Assembly (NCBI RefSeq): GCF_001540865.1
Contig: NC_033639.1
Span: forward strand, 2,401,997 to 2,465,996
DNA: 64,000 nt
Reading direction: 5' to 3'
Source of the DNA: Ananas comosus
Taxonomy: Eukaryota; Streptophyta; Magnoliopsida; Poales; Bromeliaceae
Shown here: positions 11,640-22,154 of the stretch, piece after piece
Position numbering within the stretch: the stretch's first letter is position 1
Layout of the letters: the number at the start of each line of letters is the position of its first letter
Notes under the pieces: model-generated
Told to the model about the DNA's origin: nothing
Database searches by the model: none
What the model saw: only the letters and a program-made list of their open reading frames with translations
Position numbers and translations under genes: made by a program

Positions 11640-11890
11640 CGATCATAGTGGCGGGGAGGCAGGAGTCAGACACAGAGCCAGACTACCTACCCGTGTGTGA
11701 TATGCGACGGAGACCACAGGGTTATTGGCTGTCCTCAGCGGGAGGGGCGATGTTATCCATGCGGCCAGCCGGGTCACATGTGCCGAGAGTGCCCGGGCGG
11801 CGCATCACCTGCCTCGTCGGCTAGACGTTATCAGCGCCTCGTCAGCCGGAGGCCTCTCGAGCACCTAGTGGGCCGATTTTTGCCACTCAG
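11640..11890 (+). pseudogene. Gypsy gag fragment with zinc knuckle
   Basis: Frames here encode VICDGDH followed by the CCHC knuckle CYPCGQPGHMCREC (C-x2-C-x4-H-x4-C), the usual C-terminal end of plant gypsy Gag. The N-terminal part is missing because of the Sirevirus insertion, and a frameshift near 11890 separates it from the protease. Confidence 0.82.
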
Positions 11891-12673
11891 GTGGAGGAGC
11901 AGCCGGCGGTACCCGATGATGTGGTAACAGGTATTATTCTAATCAAAGGCATTAGAGCTAGAGCATTATTTGAAATGGGTGCATCTCATTCATTCATTAG
12001 CACATCATTTGCAAGAACTCATGACATGGAGATATCTCACAATGAAGATTATTGGTGGGTTAATGCACCCGAGCACTCATTTAGCGTACACGAGGAGTGC
12101 TTGGCTTGTCCTATTCAGATCGGTGACTGGATTATGCCGATAGATTTACTAGTGCTCGACCGAATGTGGGGCTTCGATGTGATTTTGGGGATCAATTGGC
12201 TCTCCAAGTATTACGCAGTTATCGATTGTGAGAGCAAGGTGATCACTTTTCATAAGCCTAACCAAGAGGAGATGGTTTATAGAGCATGCAAAAGCTCGCG
12301 CTTTGCGGCGACCATATTGGCGGCGAGGGCGAGAAAAATGATCAAAGGAGGTTGTGTGGCATATATGGCGACCATGGTGGATACTCAAAAGGAACACCTG
12401 AATTTGGGGAGTATTTGTGTAGCATGCAAGTATCCGGACGTGTTTCCGGCGGAATTACTGGAATTGCCACCGGACCGGGAGATCGAATTCGTCATAGATT
12501 TGATTCCCGAGGCAGCGCTAATTTCGAAGGCTCTGTATAGAATGGCACTAGTGGAGCTAGTGGAGTTGAAAGTCCAATTGCAAGACTTGCTCGATAAAGG
12601 CTTTGTATGGCCGAGTGTGTCTCCGTGGGGAGCTCCGGTGCTATTTGTGAAGAAAAAGGATGGCACGCTTTGA
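11891..12673 (+). pseudogene. Gypsy protease and start of RT, with altered protease active site
   Basis: Residues 15-45 match the retropepsin region, but the expected [12 protein letters not shown] reads LFEMGASHSFIS. The catalytic Asp and the following Thr are replaced, so the protease is predicted dead. FDVILGINWL and a linker follow, then the RT entry [14 protein letters not shown] and [14 protein letters not shown]. The stop at 12671-12673 replaces an Arg codon seen in relatives (CGA to TGA is the simplest change). RT continues in the same frame. Confidence 0.88.
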
Positions 12674-13243
12674 CTTTGCGTTGATTATCGCAAGTTGAAT
12701 AAAGTGACGATCAAGAACAAGTACCCGTTGCTGAGAATTGATGATTTATTCGATCAGTTGCAAGGGTCAAGGGTATATTCAAAAATCGACCTTCAATCGG
12801 GGTATCATCAGTTGAAGATACGGCCCAAGGATGTGCACAAAACGGCGTACCGTACACGGTATAGCCATTACGAGTTCATGGTTATGCCATTTGGGCTTAC
12901 CAATGCCCCGGCGGCGTTTATGGACTTGATGAATCAAGTCTTTCGACCGCTATTGGACCGGTTTGTTGTGGTATTCATTGACGACGTATTGGTATATTCG
13001 AAGACCGAGGAGGAACACGAGGAGCATTTGAGGCTCATGTTGGACACACTCCGAAAAGAGAAGCTTTATGCAAAATTAAAGAAGTGTGAATTTTGGCTTT
13101 CGGAGGTTATTTTCTTAGGTCACGTTATATCCGGGGATGGCATCTCGGTAGACCCGAAGAAAGTTGAGGCAATTAAAGATTGGCCTCGCCCAACAAATGT
13201 AGCGGAGATTCATAGCTTTCTTGGACTTGCGGGCTACTACTGA
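12674..13243 (+). pseudogene. Gypsy reverse transcriptase
   Basis: The frame continues from the upstream stop as [17 protein letters not shown] and [20 protein letters not shown], then [12 protein letters not shown] and the active site FIDDVLVYS, with both Asp kept. [11 protein letters not shown] and SFLGLAGYY follow. The frame ends at TGA 13241-13243 where relatives have Arg (YYRRF). Confidence 0.92.
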
Positions 13244-13697
13244 CGGTTTGTGGAGGGGTTTGCTAAAATAACTACTCCACTAACGTGCCTTAAACACAAA
13301 GGGGTGAAGTATGTGTGCAGCCCCGAATGTGAGCGGAGCTTCGAGGAGCTAAAGGAAAGGTTGACATTTTACCCCGGTGCTTGCCTTGCAGACACCGGGG
13401 GAGAGCTATGTAGTGTATAGTGATGCTTCATATATCGGTCTCGGGTGTGTCTTGATGCAAAATATCCGAATTATAGCTTATGCTTCGCGCCAATTGAAAA
13501 GTTATGAAAAAAACTACCCGATTCACGACCTTGAGCTAGCAGCGGTTATCTTCGCGCTAAAGTTATGGAGGCATTACTTGTACGGTGAGCATTGTGAGAT
13601 TTACATGGATCATAAGAGTCTCAAATACTTGTTCACCCAAAAGAAATTAAATATGCGACAGCGGCAGTGGTTGGAGTTGCTAAAGGACTATGATGTA
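13244..13697 (+). pseudogene. Gypsy RNase H, truncated
   Basis: After the 13243 stop the sequence reads RFVEGFAKITTPL, then there is a frameshift around 13360-13380. From 13377 it encodes [33 protein letters not shown] and [20 protein letters not shown], the RNase H core. It stops after LLKDYDV, where LTR sequence begins (TGTAATATACC at 13698). The 40 residues that follow in frame are LTR-derived. Confidence 0.88.
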
Positions 13698-14217
13698 TGT
13701 AATATACCGAAACTTCGGTGGAAACTATCGAACTTTAACCAAATTGGTCAAAGTGCGTGGATGGGATGCTTCGGAAAGGCCGAATGCGTCAAAAAGGGAT
13801 AAAGTGCATTGTGGAAGGTATCAGAGAGCAATCTAGAGCAATCTGCACCATTGCAGATTTTGTGCTCTCGGGGATCGGTCCCTGAAGGAGAGACCGGTTC
13901 TCGTACGCGCAGCCAGTGAGAAGAGATAAAATCGGCTAAGTCCTGAGAGCTGTGCTCTCGGGGACCGGTCCCTGCGGGGAGAGACCGGTCCCCGTGAGAC
14001 TGGTCCCTCATTGGGAGACCGGACCCCGGCTGCGTAAACTGCAAAGAGTGCTCTCGGGGACCGGTCCCTATTGGAGAGACTGGTCCCCGTGCCCGAAAAT
14101 GGCCCAGTCTGGGCAGAGCATTGAGGTGAGAGTTGAAGGGCCTAAATGCAAATATGCCATGGTGGGGTTATGAATACCGGAAAGAGAGCTTTTTCTCTCA
14201 TTTCTCTCCCACACCCT

Positions 14218-14220
<3 letters not shown>
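13698..14220 (+). repeat. Gypsy-type LTR fragment, 5' part
   Basis: It starts TGTAATATACCG and resembles the first part of the LTR at 49954 (both keep ATCGAACTTTA followed by CCAAATTGG). It contains an ACCGGT palindrome cluster at 13871-14089. A TATA-rich leader is interrupted by the microsatellite-flanked insert at 14221. The purine-rich stretch at 14662-14725 (repeated GAAGAAGGAG) probably continues the LTR leader. Confidence 0.7.
13871..14089. repeat. ACCGGT palindrome cluster in a gypsy LTR
   Basis: Four ACCGGT cores plus degenerate copies of the GGGACCGGTCCC type are interspersed with repeats of GTGCTCTCGGGG. The arrangement resembles the cluster at 58396-58701 read on the other strand. 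Confidence 0.8.
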
Positions 14221-14278
<58 letters not shown>

Positions 14279-14596
14279 CGATCATTGATTATTAATCTTT
14301 AAAATGATTAAATTCTCATTATCTTCTCCCTCCCCATGCTTGTCCAGCCCAGAAAAACTTGCTTTTTAGCCCGGGCTCATGCGATANAAGTTTTTAGCCT
14401 TTAGATTAAAAAATATGTGGTTAGGATGATGTGGGCCCCCTAGGGTTGAGTGGGTGGTTGGTTGAATAGTATAATCTAACGGGTGTAAATGATCAATAGT
14501 GCTGATCTAACGGTTAAAAACCTACAAGCACAAAGTGATTGGTGCTTTTACAAGCACCATAGCCGGACTCTATAAACCCTAAACCCTAAACCCTAA

Positions 14597-14661
<65 letters not shown>
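14221..14661. mobile_element. Micron-like insert flanked by TA microsatellites
   Basis: A 324-bp body (14277-14600) is bounded by about 28 AT units on the left (14221-14276) and about 30 TA units on the right (14601-14661). Rice Micron elements are known to occur inside TA microsatellites, and the layout here is the same. No ORF is present. Family membership is inferred from layout only. Confidence 0.45.
14573..14600 (-). repeat. Four interstitial telomere-type units (TAAACCC)4
   Basis: Four perfect copies of the plant telomere heptamer complement lie directly against the right-hand TA microsatellite. This is far too short for a telomere and is a fixed part of the microsatellite-flanked insert. 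Confidence 0.85.
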
Positions 14662-14664
<3 letters not shown>

Positions 14665-15040
14665 AAGAAGAAGGAGAAGAAGGAGGAGAAGAAGGTAGAG
14701 AAGAAGGTTAAGGAGTCTAGTAAGGGTTAACCTCCAATATACGTGACTCTATTTTACTAAAATATGATTGTTCTATCTATCTGTATACCTATGCAAGAAA
14801 CCACATATTAGGTATTCTTTTAGTATACATAGCAGGTATTTATTCTGATGCCAAATACCTTTAAATTTATTGCGACTATCTAAATGAATTCGTGATATGT
14901 CTTCTCCTGCAAATCTGTACCTTCTTTGACTTGATGTAATCCGCAGGTGCTGACAGAGGGTGTAAGATTCCCTATTCCAGCATTCTATTGTATACAAAGT
15001 TAATTATAATCAAGTATAAGTATCCTATTTGAAATTAACT
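14662..15040. other. Purine-rich leader remnant and unassigned sequence
   Basis: The first 60 bases are GA-rich and may be the rest of the LTR leader. The remainder is AT-rich, with no recognisable coding or repeat content before the satellite-like repeats begin near 15041. Confidence 0.4.
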
Positions 15041-16243
15041 GGACATATGGGTTGGGTACACTTCACGCCATATCTGGAACACCTATATACCTGACAGTGA
15101 TAAGTCCCTCTTATAAAAAGAAGCTCCGGCTATAACTTAACTGAGGTGCATCTATAGTGCTTTAGGTCACACCCATATATCTAGTAGTGATATGTGCACG
15201 TTTATAGGAGAGACCTGATTTTTCACATTAATTATAGCCACGTTCGGTACACTTTAAGTCATGTTTGGAACACCCATATACTTTTCTATTCTAAATGTGC
15301 ACTTTTATAGGGTCGACTATGCTTTTGCAATTTTGCCTTAAAATGGGACAGCTGTAGAGGGGCCCTATACATCTGTCATGTTAAAAGGCCCAGCCACATA
15401 CCTCCCTACTCTAAATATGTAGTTTTATAGGGTCGGCTTTGCTTTTCCAATTATGACTTAGAATGGGACAGCTTTAGAGGGGCCCGATACATCTGTCGTG
15501 TTTAAGAGCACAGCCATATACCTCCCTACTCTAAATGTGCACTTTTATAGGATAGGACATACTTTTGCAATTATGGCTTAGAATGGGACAGTTTTACAGT
15601 GGATCAGTACATCTGTCGTGTTGAAGGGCACAGCCATATACTTTCCTCATCTAAGTGTTCACTTTTATAGGATAGACTTTGCTGTTGCAATTTTGGCTTA
15701 GTATGGAACAGCTTTAGAGGTACCCGGTACATCCGTCATGTTGAAAGGCACACCCATATACCTCCCTACTCTAAATGTGCACTTTATAGGGTCAACTTTG
15801 CTTTTGCAATTATGGCTTAGAATGGAACAGCTTTAGAGGGGCCCAATACATCTATCGTGTTTAAGAGCATAGCCATATACCTTCCTACTCTAAATGTGCA
15901 CTTTTATAGGGTAGGATATATTTTTGCAATTATGGCTTAGAATGGGACAGTTTTAGAGGGGCTCGGTACATCTGTCGTGTTGAAGGGCACAGCCATATAC
16001 TTTCCTCATCTAAGTGTCCACTTTTATAGGATAGGCTTTACTGTTGCAATTTTGGCTTATAATGGGACAACTTTAGAGGGACCTGGTACATCTATCGTGT
16101 TGAAATGCACATCCATATACCTTTCTACCCTAAATGTGCACTTTTATAGGGTAGGATATACTTTTGCAATTATGGCTTAGAATGTGACAGTTTTAGAGGG
16201 GCCCGGTACATCTGTAGTGTTGAACGGCATAGCCATATATCAG
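15041..16243 (+). repeat. About 120-bp satellite-like array, block 1
   Basis: At least eight units in the second half begin near TACATCTGT at 15368, 15488, 15608, 15728, 15847, 15967, 16087 and 16207, so the period is 119-121 bp. Each unit carries CACAGCCATATAC or a close form, then GTGCACTTTTATAGG. The first part (15041-15300) holds variant units with CACCCATATA. The same family occurs at 27398-30102, 32868-32986, 39209-39430 and 45230-46740. The array ends where the hAT-like element is inserted. Confidence 0.88.
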
Positions 16244-17109
16244 TAGGGCTGGCAAATGAGCGAGCCGGCTCGCGTTTGATTTGCGTTCGTGTAAGGATTG
16301 AGATTTTGACAGTGCAACTAAACTCTCTGTTGACGATGTTTATGTGTGTAATTTAATTACATAAGCATTCGTCAAGTTTCAGGAGAAAATGAGCTAGAAT
16401 GGAGAAGTTACGCGATTATTAGTTTTCACTTAAGTGAATAGTAACTCCGGTTTTTCGGAGAAGCCACGGAGTAGAGTTGGCTTTCGGCGCGTATCGGACT
16501 CCATTCATAGCGATCCAATAGCTCGTTTTGATCGGCTCGACTATTCTGGAACCAATGGCACTGACGGATTTTGGATCTGACGCACGGTTTTCGAGAAAAA
16601 TGAGTTTTAACAAAAGAGGGTTTCCGCTCTTTGCTATTCGTGCATTTTAAAACTCCTCGTGCTTTGTACAAGTGATCTGGAGATGGGTGAGAGATGTTTC
16701 AAGTACCTACTGGTGGCAGGGAATTCAAATACGAGTTTGAATTAAAGGATGTCGGGTTTCCACCAAGGCCTATGTATGATATATAGGTTAGTTGGAGAGA
16801 GGTCAGATTTTGTCGCAAATCGGCAAACAAATCGGATGAAACGAAATCGTGGTTTCGATGCCCCCGTCGTGCTGAACGCGATGGCACTGTCGGATCGAAA
16901 ATCCGACGGACGGATTTTCGGAAAACGCGAAATGTTCACTAAGGGGTCGAAGGTGGCAAATCGGAAACTTCACAAAAGTCATTGTATTTTGTGTACCGAA
17001 TCGCTTGAGATCGAGCGTGGTGGTGCGTATGCGCAAGTTACGCGCAATGGCAGGGACTAAATTATAAAAATAGGGCTGAGGTGGGTTTTTCTGTAATTGT
17101 ACATATATC

Positions 17110-18060
17110 ATAGAGTTAGGTCACCATGAAACCCTAACCCTGGGTCCCCTCCTCTTCCTTAACCGCCTCCCTCACGTTCCCCTGCTCTCCCCGCGCGCGC
17201 TCCGGCCACCAGAGCACGCCGCCGGCCGCCGGAGCTGGCTGCTCCTCCACTTCTCCATTGTTCCTTGCTTCACCACCTTTCACCCCCCCACTTGTGCTGC
17301 TACCAGGGTGAACCCACATCCTCGGACTCCACCCTCTGGCCGAGACCATTCTCTAACATCATCGCCGCTGGCCGCCGCCGTCCCGGCCGCCCCCGAGCGT
17401 CGCCACCACCACCCTGGCCAGTTGCGGCCAGATCTGAGCAGATTTGGCTGAGGTGGTGGGATCTCCTCCTCCTCGCCCTGCTGCCGCTCGGGATTGGAAG
17501 CGCCACTCTCTTGGAACTCCCCGGCGCCGTTGCCGCCGACCGTCGCCGCCCGCACGCGCCGCCGGCGCCGCCCCTGCTCCCAGCGGCCACCCTCGGTCAA
17601 CCCAGACCGAGCACGGTGGGCTCGAGGCCCGCACGCCACCGCCACTCCAGATCGGCTGCGCCGCCTTCCCTCGGCCTCCGGCGAACCACCGCCGTCGCCC
17701 CTGTGCACCCCCGACCTCTCCCGGCCGCCAGCGCCGCCGTCTTGTTCGGCTCAGCCCGGTTGGGCTTTGTGTAGACCGAGCCACATCCAGCACCGGCACC
17801 GCCGCCGTCCGGCATGAGCACCGGCTCCGCTTGGCCGGCCGCACCCGTCCACCGCCGGCTAACCCGCCGTCGGAGCTCCCTGTCAACCATGGTGAGCCCA
17901 TGCTCTCCTCGGGTTGTGCAACTAGGGCATCGTTGCCCGCCGTCATCGCCGCCTCCCGTCGCCTGTTGACGCGAGCCTCGGCCTCCTCTGACCTGGAGCA
18001 CCTTCCCCTCGCCGGCCTGTCTGCTGTCTGGCCGCCGCCGGCCACCCCGAGCCCTGCCTA
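17110..18060. other. GC-rich leader-like segment of the left arm, no gene assigned
   Basis: Very GC-rich sequence follows an AAACCCTAACCCT leader and is open in many frames on both strands. The longest frames (for example 17359-18045 minus and 17444-18061 plus) give Arg-, Pro- and Ala-rich low-complexity proteins with no recognisable domain. The multi-frame openness is what GC richness alone would produce. It may be a captured 5' gene segment or an LTR leader. A potential splice donor (CTGTAAGC) follows at about 18066. Confidence 0.5.
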
Positions 18061-19926
18061 GCTCCTGTAAGCTTGTATTGCAATTATTGTGCACTGTTCG
18101 GGGTTGTGTATACTGTTCCGGCAACCCGAGGCTGTTCCGATGCCTCCGGAAGTGAGCACGGTGATCATCAGTCAGTGCTGATCACAGTTCTCACCTCAAT
18201 TAGGGTCAGCGAGCCCCTGGTTAGCGAGATAAGCATGCTTTTCATGCTGTGCGCGCTGTTCGCAGACTTTCGCGTCACCCCCGCGCTCTCTACAGTGGCC
18301 AAAATTGCTCCGAAAGGTGAGCACGGCCTCCGGCACGTCGAAACCTGTCAGTGGGTATCTTGGCTCGGCTGATTGACCTCTGGTTTGCATGGACGGACCA
18401 TAAAAGCGCCGAAATCGCATGAAATAATGCGATTTCGGGTATTCGGAAGGGCTTTTATGCAACTTTGTTCGTCGCGGCTGCTGTTGGCAGCATGGATGAG
18501 TTGTGGGTGACCTCTGGACTGATTGTCCAAGGCCCCGGACCTTTGCGAAGATCGNNNNNNNNNNNNNNNNNNNNNNNNNNNNNNNNNNNNNNNNNNNNNN
18601 NNNNNNNNCCGGAAAAGCCACCCCGGCCACCTCTCCATCTTTCTCTTTAAACCGATCCACCACCCTCTCGGCCTGAGTACGCAGGGAAGTGCGCGAAGCC
18701 CCGAGGATCCTTCACCTATGGCAGAAGGCTACCTCCGGTGCCGATTCCCGCCGGCCTCCGTCGTACACCGCGCCGCCCGCACCCTCCTCGCTCTGCGCGG
18801 CCAGCCAGACCCGACCGAGACCGAGCGCAGCCCTAGTTGTGGCCCGCGCGCCGTTGCCCACCCTCGGTCCCGCCGCCCTCGTCTGGCCTCCGGCGTGCCC
18901 TCGCGCGCCATCGCCGCCGCTCCCGTCACCGCCGGCCGCCGCTCTCCCTCTCTGCGTCCGCATAGACCGAGTGCGGGCCGAGCCGGGGCTAGCTCTGCCT
19001 CCGCGTGCCGCCGCCGTTCCCCGCCGGTCGATTTGCCCTTCCTCCACCTCCGGCGAGGTGCCGCCGACGCCCCGACCTTTCTCCGACCGCCGCCATGGCC
19101 ACAGCCAATTTTGGAGCCCGCAATGAACCCGCGCGGGCTCGGTTTGGTCCTGCACCGCCGCCGCCGTCTTCCACCGCCGTTCGGTGTGAGCACCGGCTCC
19201 GCCTGGCCGGCCGCACTCGTCCGCCGCCGGCGCCCCCGCCGCCGGAGCACCCTGTCAACCGTGGTGAGCCCATGCTCTCCTCGGGTTGTACAAATAGGGC
19301 ATCAATGCCCGCCGTCGTCGCCGCCTCCCGTCGCCTGTTAACGTGAGCCTCGGCCTTCTCTGACCTGGAGCACTTTCCCCTGGCAGGCTTGCCCGCTGTC
19401 CGGCCGCCGCCGGCCACCCCGAGCCCTGCCTAGCTTTGTAAGCTTGATTTTAGCCTTTCTGTGCATAGTCTCCAGTTCTGTTCACTGTTCCGGCGACCCG
19501 AGGCTGTTCCGATGCCTCCGGGGGTGAGCACGGTGATACTCTGTCAGTCCTGATCACAGTGCTCACCTCAATTAGGGTCAGCGAGCCCATGGTTAGCGAA
19601 ATAAACATGTTTTTCATGCTGTGAGCGCTGTTCGCAGATTTTCGCGTCACTACCGCGCTCTCCGCTGTGGCCGATATATTTCCGAAAGGTGAGCACGGCC
19701 TCCGGCACGTCGAAACCTGTCAGTGGGTATCTTGGCTCGGCTGATTGACCTCTGGTTTGCATGGACGGACCATAAAAGCGCCGAAATCGCATGAAATAAC
19801 GCGATTTCATGCTATCGGGAGGGCTTTTATGCAATTTGGTTTGTCGCGGCTGCTGTTGGCAGTATGTATGAGCAGAGGGTGACCTCTGGACTGATTGTCC
19901 AAGGCCCCGGACCTTTGCGAAGATCG
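17888..19926 (+). repeat. Direct duplication of about 1.37 kb within the left arm
   Basis: The segment 17888-18554 is repeated almost exactly at about 19262-19926. Shared blocks include CCATGCTCTCCTCGGGTTGT, CTGTTCCGATGCCTCCGG and GGCCCCGGACCTTTGCGAAG. The GC-rich segment 18680-19260 is likewise related to 17150-17890. The copies are offset by about 1371 bp. The first copy ends directly at the N gap (18555-18608), so a true tandem duplication and an assembly artefact are both possible. Confidence 0.8.
18555..18608. other. Assembly gap (54 N)
   Basis: A run of N of unknown true length, located at the junction between the two copies of the 1.37 kb duplication. Confidence 0.99.
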
Positions 19927-20421
19927 AAAAGGGCATTCCGGTGCGTTTGTCGGCAAAATCCGCCGACGGAATGCAGTTTCGGTTTAGAATTATTCCGACA
20001 GTGTCTCGGGATGATTTATTGTGTCGCTAAGCCTAGTTGGCTGGTCACTCGTGTCATTTCGAGGGTTCGAAAATGACGGGTGAGCGACGGTGGGTTCCGG
20101 TGTCGAAATAGACACTTCCGGGAACCCGGTTCGGAACGATTATCCGACGATAATCGTTTTGGAGTGAGTTAAGGTCTTTGCTGCCAAGTCGCATGTAAAT
20201 TGTATTTAGTGGCAGCGGGTGACTCGTAGTACGAGTCGGTGAGTTCCGGGACAGTCCGTGGGTCCCGGCAGAGTCTCGGTGCGGTTTTCGGGACTTCCGT
20301 TTTGTTCGGTAATCGGTTTTGGGAAACCGATCTCCGTGGTTTATTTGTGGGGTTATGCTTTTAGGGTTTCTTAGTTGTGGGTTAGACACTAACCCAGTGG
20401 ACCCTCCTTAGGTCCTGTTGA

Positions 20422-20431
20422 NNNNNNNNNN
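20422..20431. other. Assembly gap (10 N)
   Basis: A run of ten N separates the left-arm LTR-like sequence from the region with the 95-bp tandem array. Confidence 0.99.
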
Positions 20432-20515
20432 GTATAACTCGGAACGTGGACGAAAATATAGACGTAAGGAGATGAGTCAATCAAGGTATAACTATAGTAC
20501 GAATCCTCATCTCAA

Positions 20516-21100
20516 CTGTATGCATCAAGTGATGTAGACACTAAACCAACCCGCCAAAGGGATAAAACTATAGATACTGGATAAGCCAGCTCAACGATGT
20601 CAAGATAGAACTGTATGCATCAAGTGATATAGACACTAAACCAACCCGCCAAGGGGATAAAACTATAGATACTGGATAAGCCAGCTCAACGATGTCAAGA
20701 TAGAACTGTATGCATCAAGTGATATAGACACTAAACCAACCCGCCAAGGGGATAAAACTATAGATACTGGATAAGCCAGCTCAACGATGTCAAGATAGAA
20801 CTGTATGCATCAAGTGATATAGACACTAAACCAACCCGCCAAGGGGATAAAACTATAGATACTGGATAAGCCAGCTCAACGATGTCAAGATAGAACTGTA
20901 TGCATCAAGTGATATAGACACTAAACCAACCCGCCAAGGGGATAAAACTATAGATACTGGATAAGCCAGCTCAACGATGTCAAGATAGAACTGTATGCAT
21001 CAAGTGATATAGACACTAAACCAACCCGCCAAGGGGATAAAACTATAGATACTGGATAAGCCAGCTCAACGATGTCAAGATAGAACTGTATGCATCGACT
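20516..21100 (+). repeat. 95-bp tandem repeat, six units plus a partial
   Basis: The phrase CTGTATGCATCAAGTGAT recurs at 20516, 20611, 20706, 20801, 20896 and 20991, with a seventh start (CTGTATGCATC) at 21086, exactly 95 bp apart. Units are nearly identical; the first differs by a few bases. No ORF spans it. The homogeneity implies recent expansion. No matching array is seen in the right arm of the inverted repeat. Confidence 0.95.
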
Positions 21101-21289
21101 GATCAACGACTACCGGATATGCCAGCCACACGGTACTCCCCGACCTAACAGCCGATCAACGGCTACCTTCTAGAAACTCGTATGATGTAACTAGCGGTGA
21201 TGTCCATGCGTAAAGTGCTTGTGGTCGCCAGACTAGGTGGCGTTCTCCCACAAGAAAAGGCCTTTTCACCAACCTAACGGTTGGGTACT

Positions 21290-21396
21290 CGGGTCCTCGA
21301 AATAACGCTCCCATATACGAAGACTGGGTCCCCGAAGTAACGCTCCCAGTCCATGATACGAAGACTGGGTCCCCGAAGTAACGCTCCCAGTCCATG
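21290..21396 (+). repeat. 41-bp tandem repeat, about 2.5 units
   Basis: Units carry ACGAAGACTGGGTCCCCGAA followed by GTAACGCTCCCAGTCCATG, repeated next to each other, with a degenerate first copy. It lies downstream of the 95-bp array. Confidence 0.8.
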
Positions 21397-22154
21397 CCCA
21401 ACTCGTCACACCGTACCCGGACTCCAGAAGCCTGGTTATCCCGTCGCTCTAACCCATGAAAACTCCAATAGTCGTCAACTGCGTACGTATGTCATCGACA
21501 TCACAAATAAAGGTCATGTAGGAATAGACAAATAACATCGATGACAAAATAAATGGACGTAGATATGAACAGTCGAGGAATGTATAGAGAAAGCAAATAA
21601 TAACAACGATGATATAAAAGTGACTGGGCACAACAACATATCGAGAAGGACTAGGCCACTCATGAGGAGCGGAAGAAGCCGAACACCATGGGTGACCCTC
21701 CCCTCTGTACAAATGTACAAGAGTGGAGGGGGTGATAAAAAGTCCATAACGCCCGCTACTCATCACCTTGCTCTGCACTCCGTGCGCACATCGCCAGCTA
21801 TCTTGAAGGCTGGATCCAATAAAGCCATATCAATAATGGGGATAATAAAGACAACAACGTATCAAATCAACCAAATACACCAAGTCATAAAGTAATGTAA
21901 TTTTATTTTCCTAAAGATCTAAAACATTTTATTTTCTAAAAGATAGGGAGCACCATCGCAAAAATTTTCTATTTTCAAAGGCACATCCCTTGTCAAAAAT
22001 TTTCTAAAAGACACTAAAAACATAGAATCATAAAGTTTTGGACAAAGACACCAACCTTTGTAAAATTGATTATCTATACTTAGACACCACTTACCACATA
22101 CTTATATATATTGCCAACCAATAAACATACAAGTAAACAACACCAACACGGACC

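Larger units (their letters stand above)
11610..13697 (+). mobile_element. Degenerate Ty3-gypsy element, gag-protease-RT-RNase H remnant
   Basis: Coding order on the plus strand is gag zinc knuckle, protease, RT, then RNase H. The left end is cut by the Sirevirus inserted in gag. The right end stops inside RNase H, where an LTR begins at 13698. No integrase or own LTRs are visible. Frameshifts and several stop codons make it old. The RT sequence is close to that of the chromovirus at 58.9-64.0 kb. Confidence 0.9.

Noticed and set aside
14573..14600. Telomere or chromosome end
   Set aside because: Only four telomere-type heptamers, flanked by unrelated sequence on both sides.
17265..19417. 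Many ORFs of 100-270 residues in GC-rich DNA
   Set aside because: Several frames are open at once on both strands, and the products are Arg/Pro/Ala-rich and low in complexity. One is artificially extended through N bases. High GC content explains them.
20516..21100. CRISPR-like regular array
   Set aside because: The units are full 95-bp tandem copies with no distinct repeats and spacers, and the genome is a plant's.
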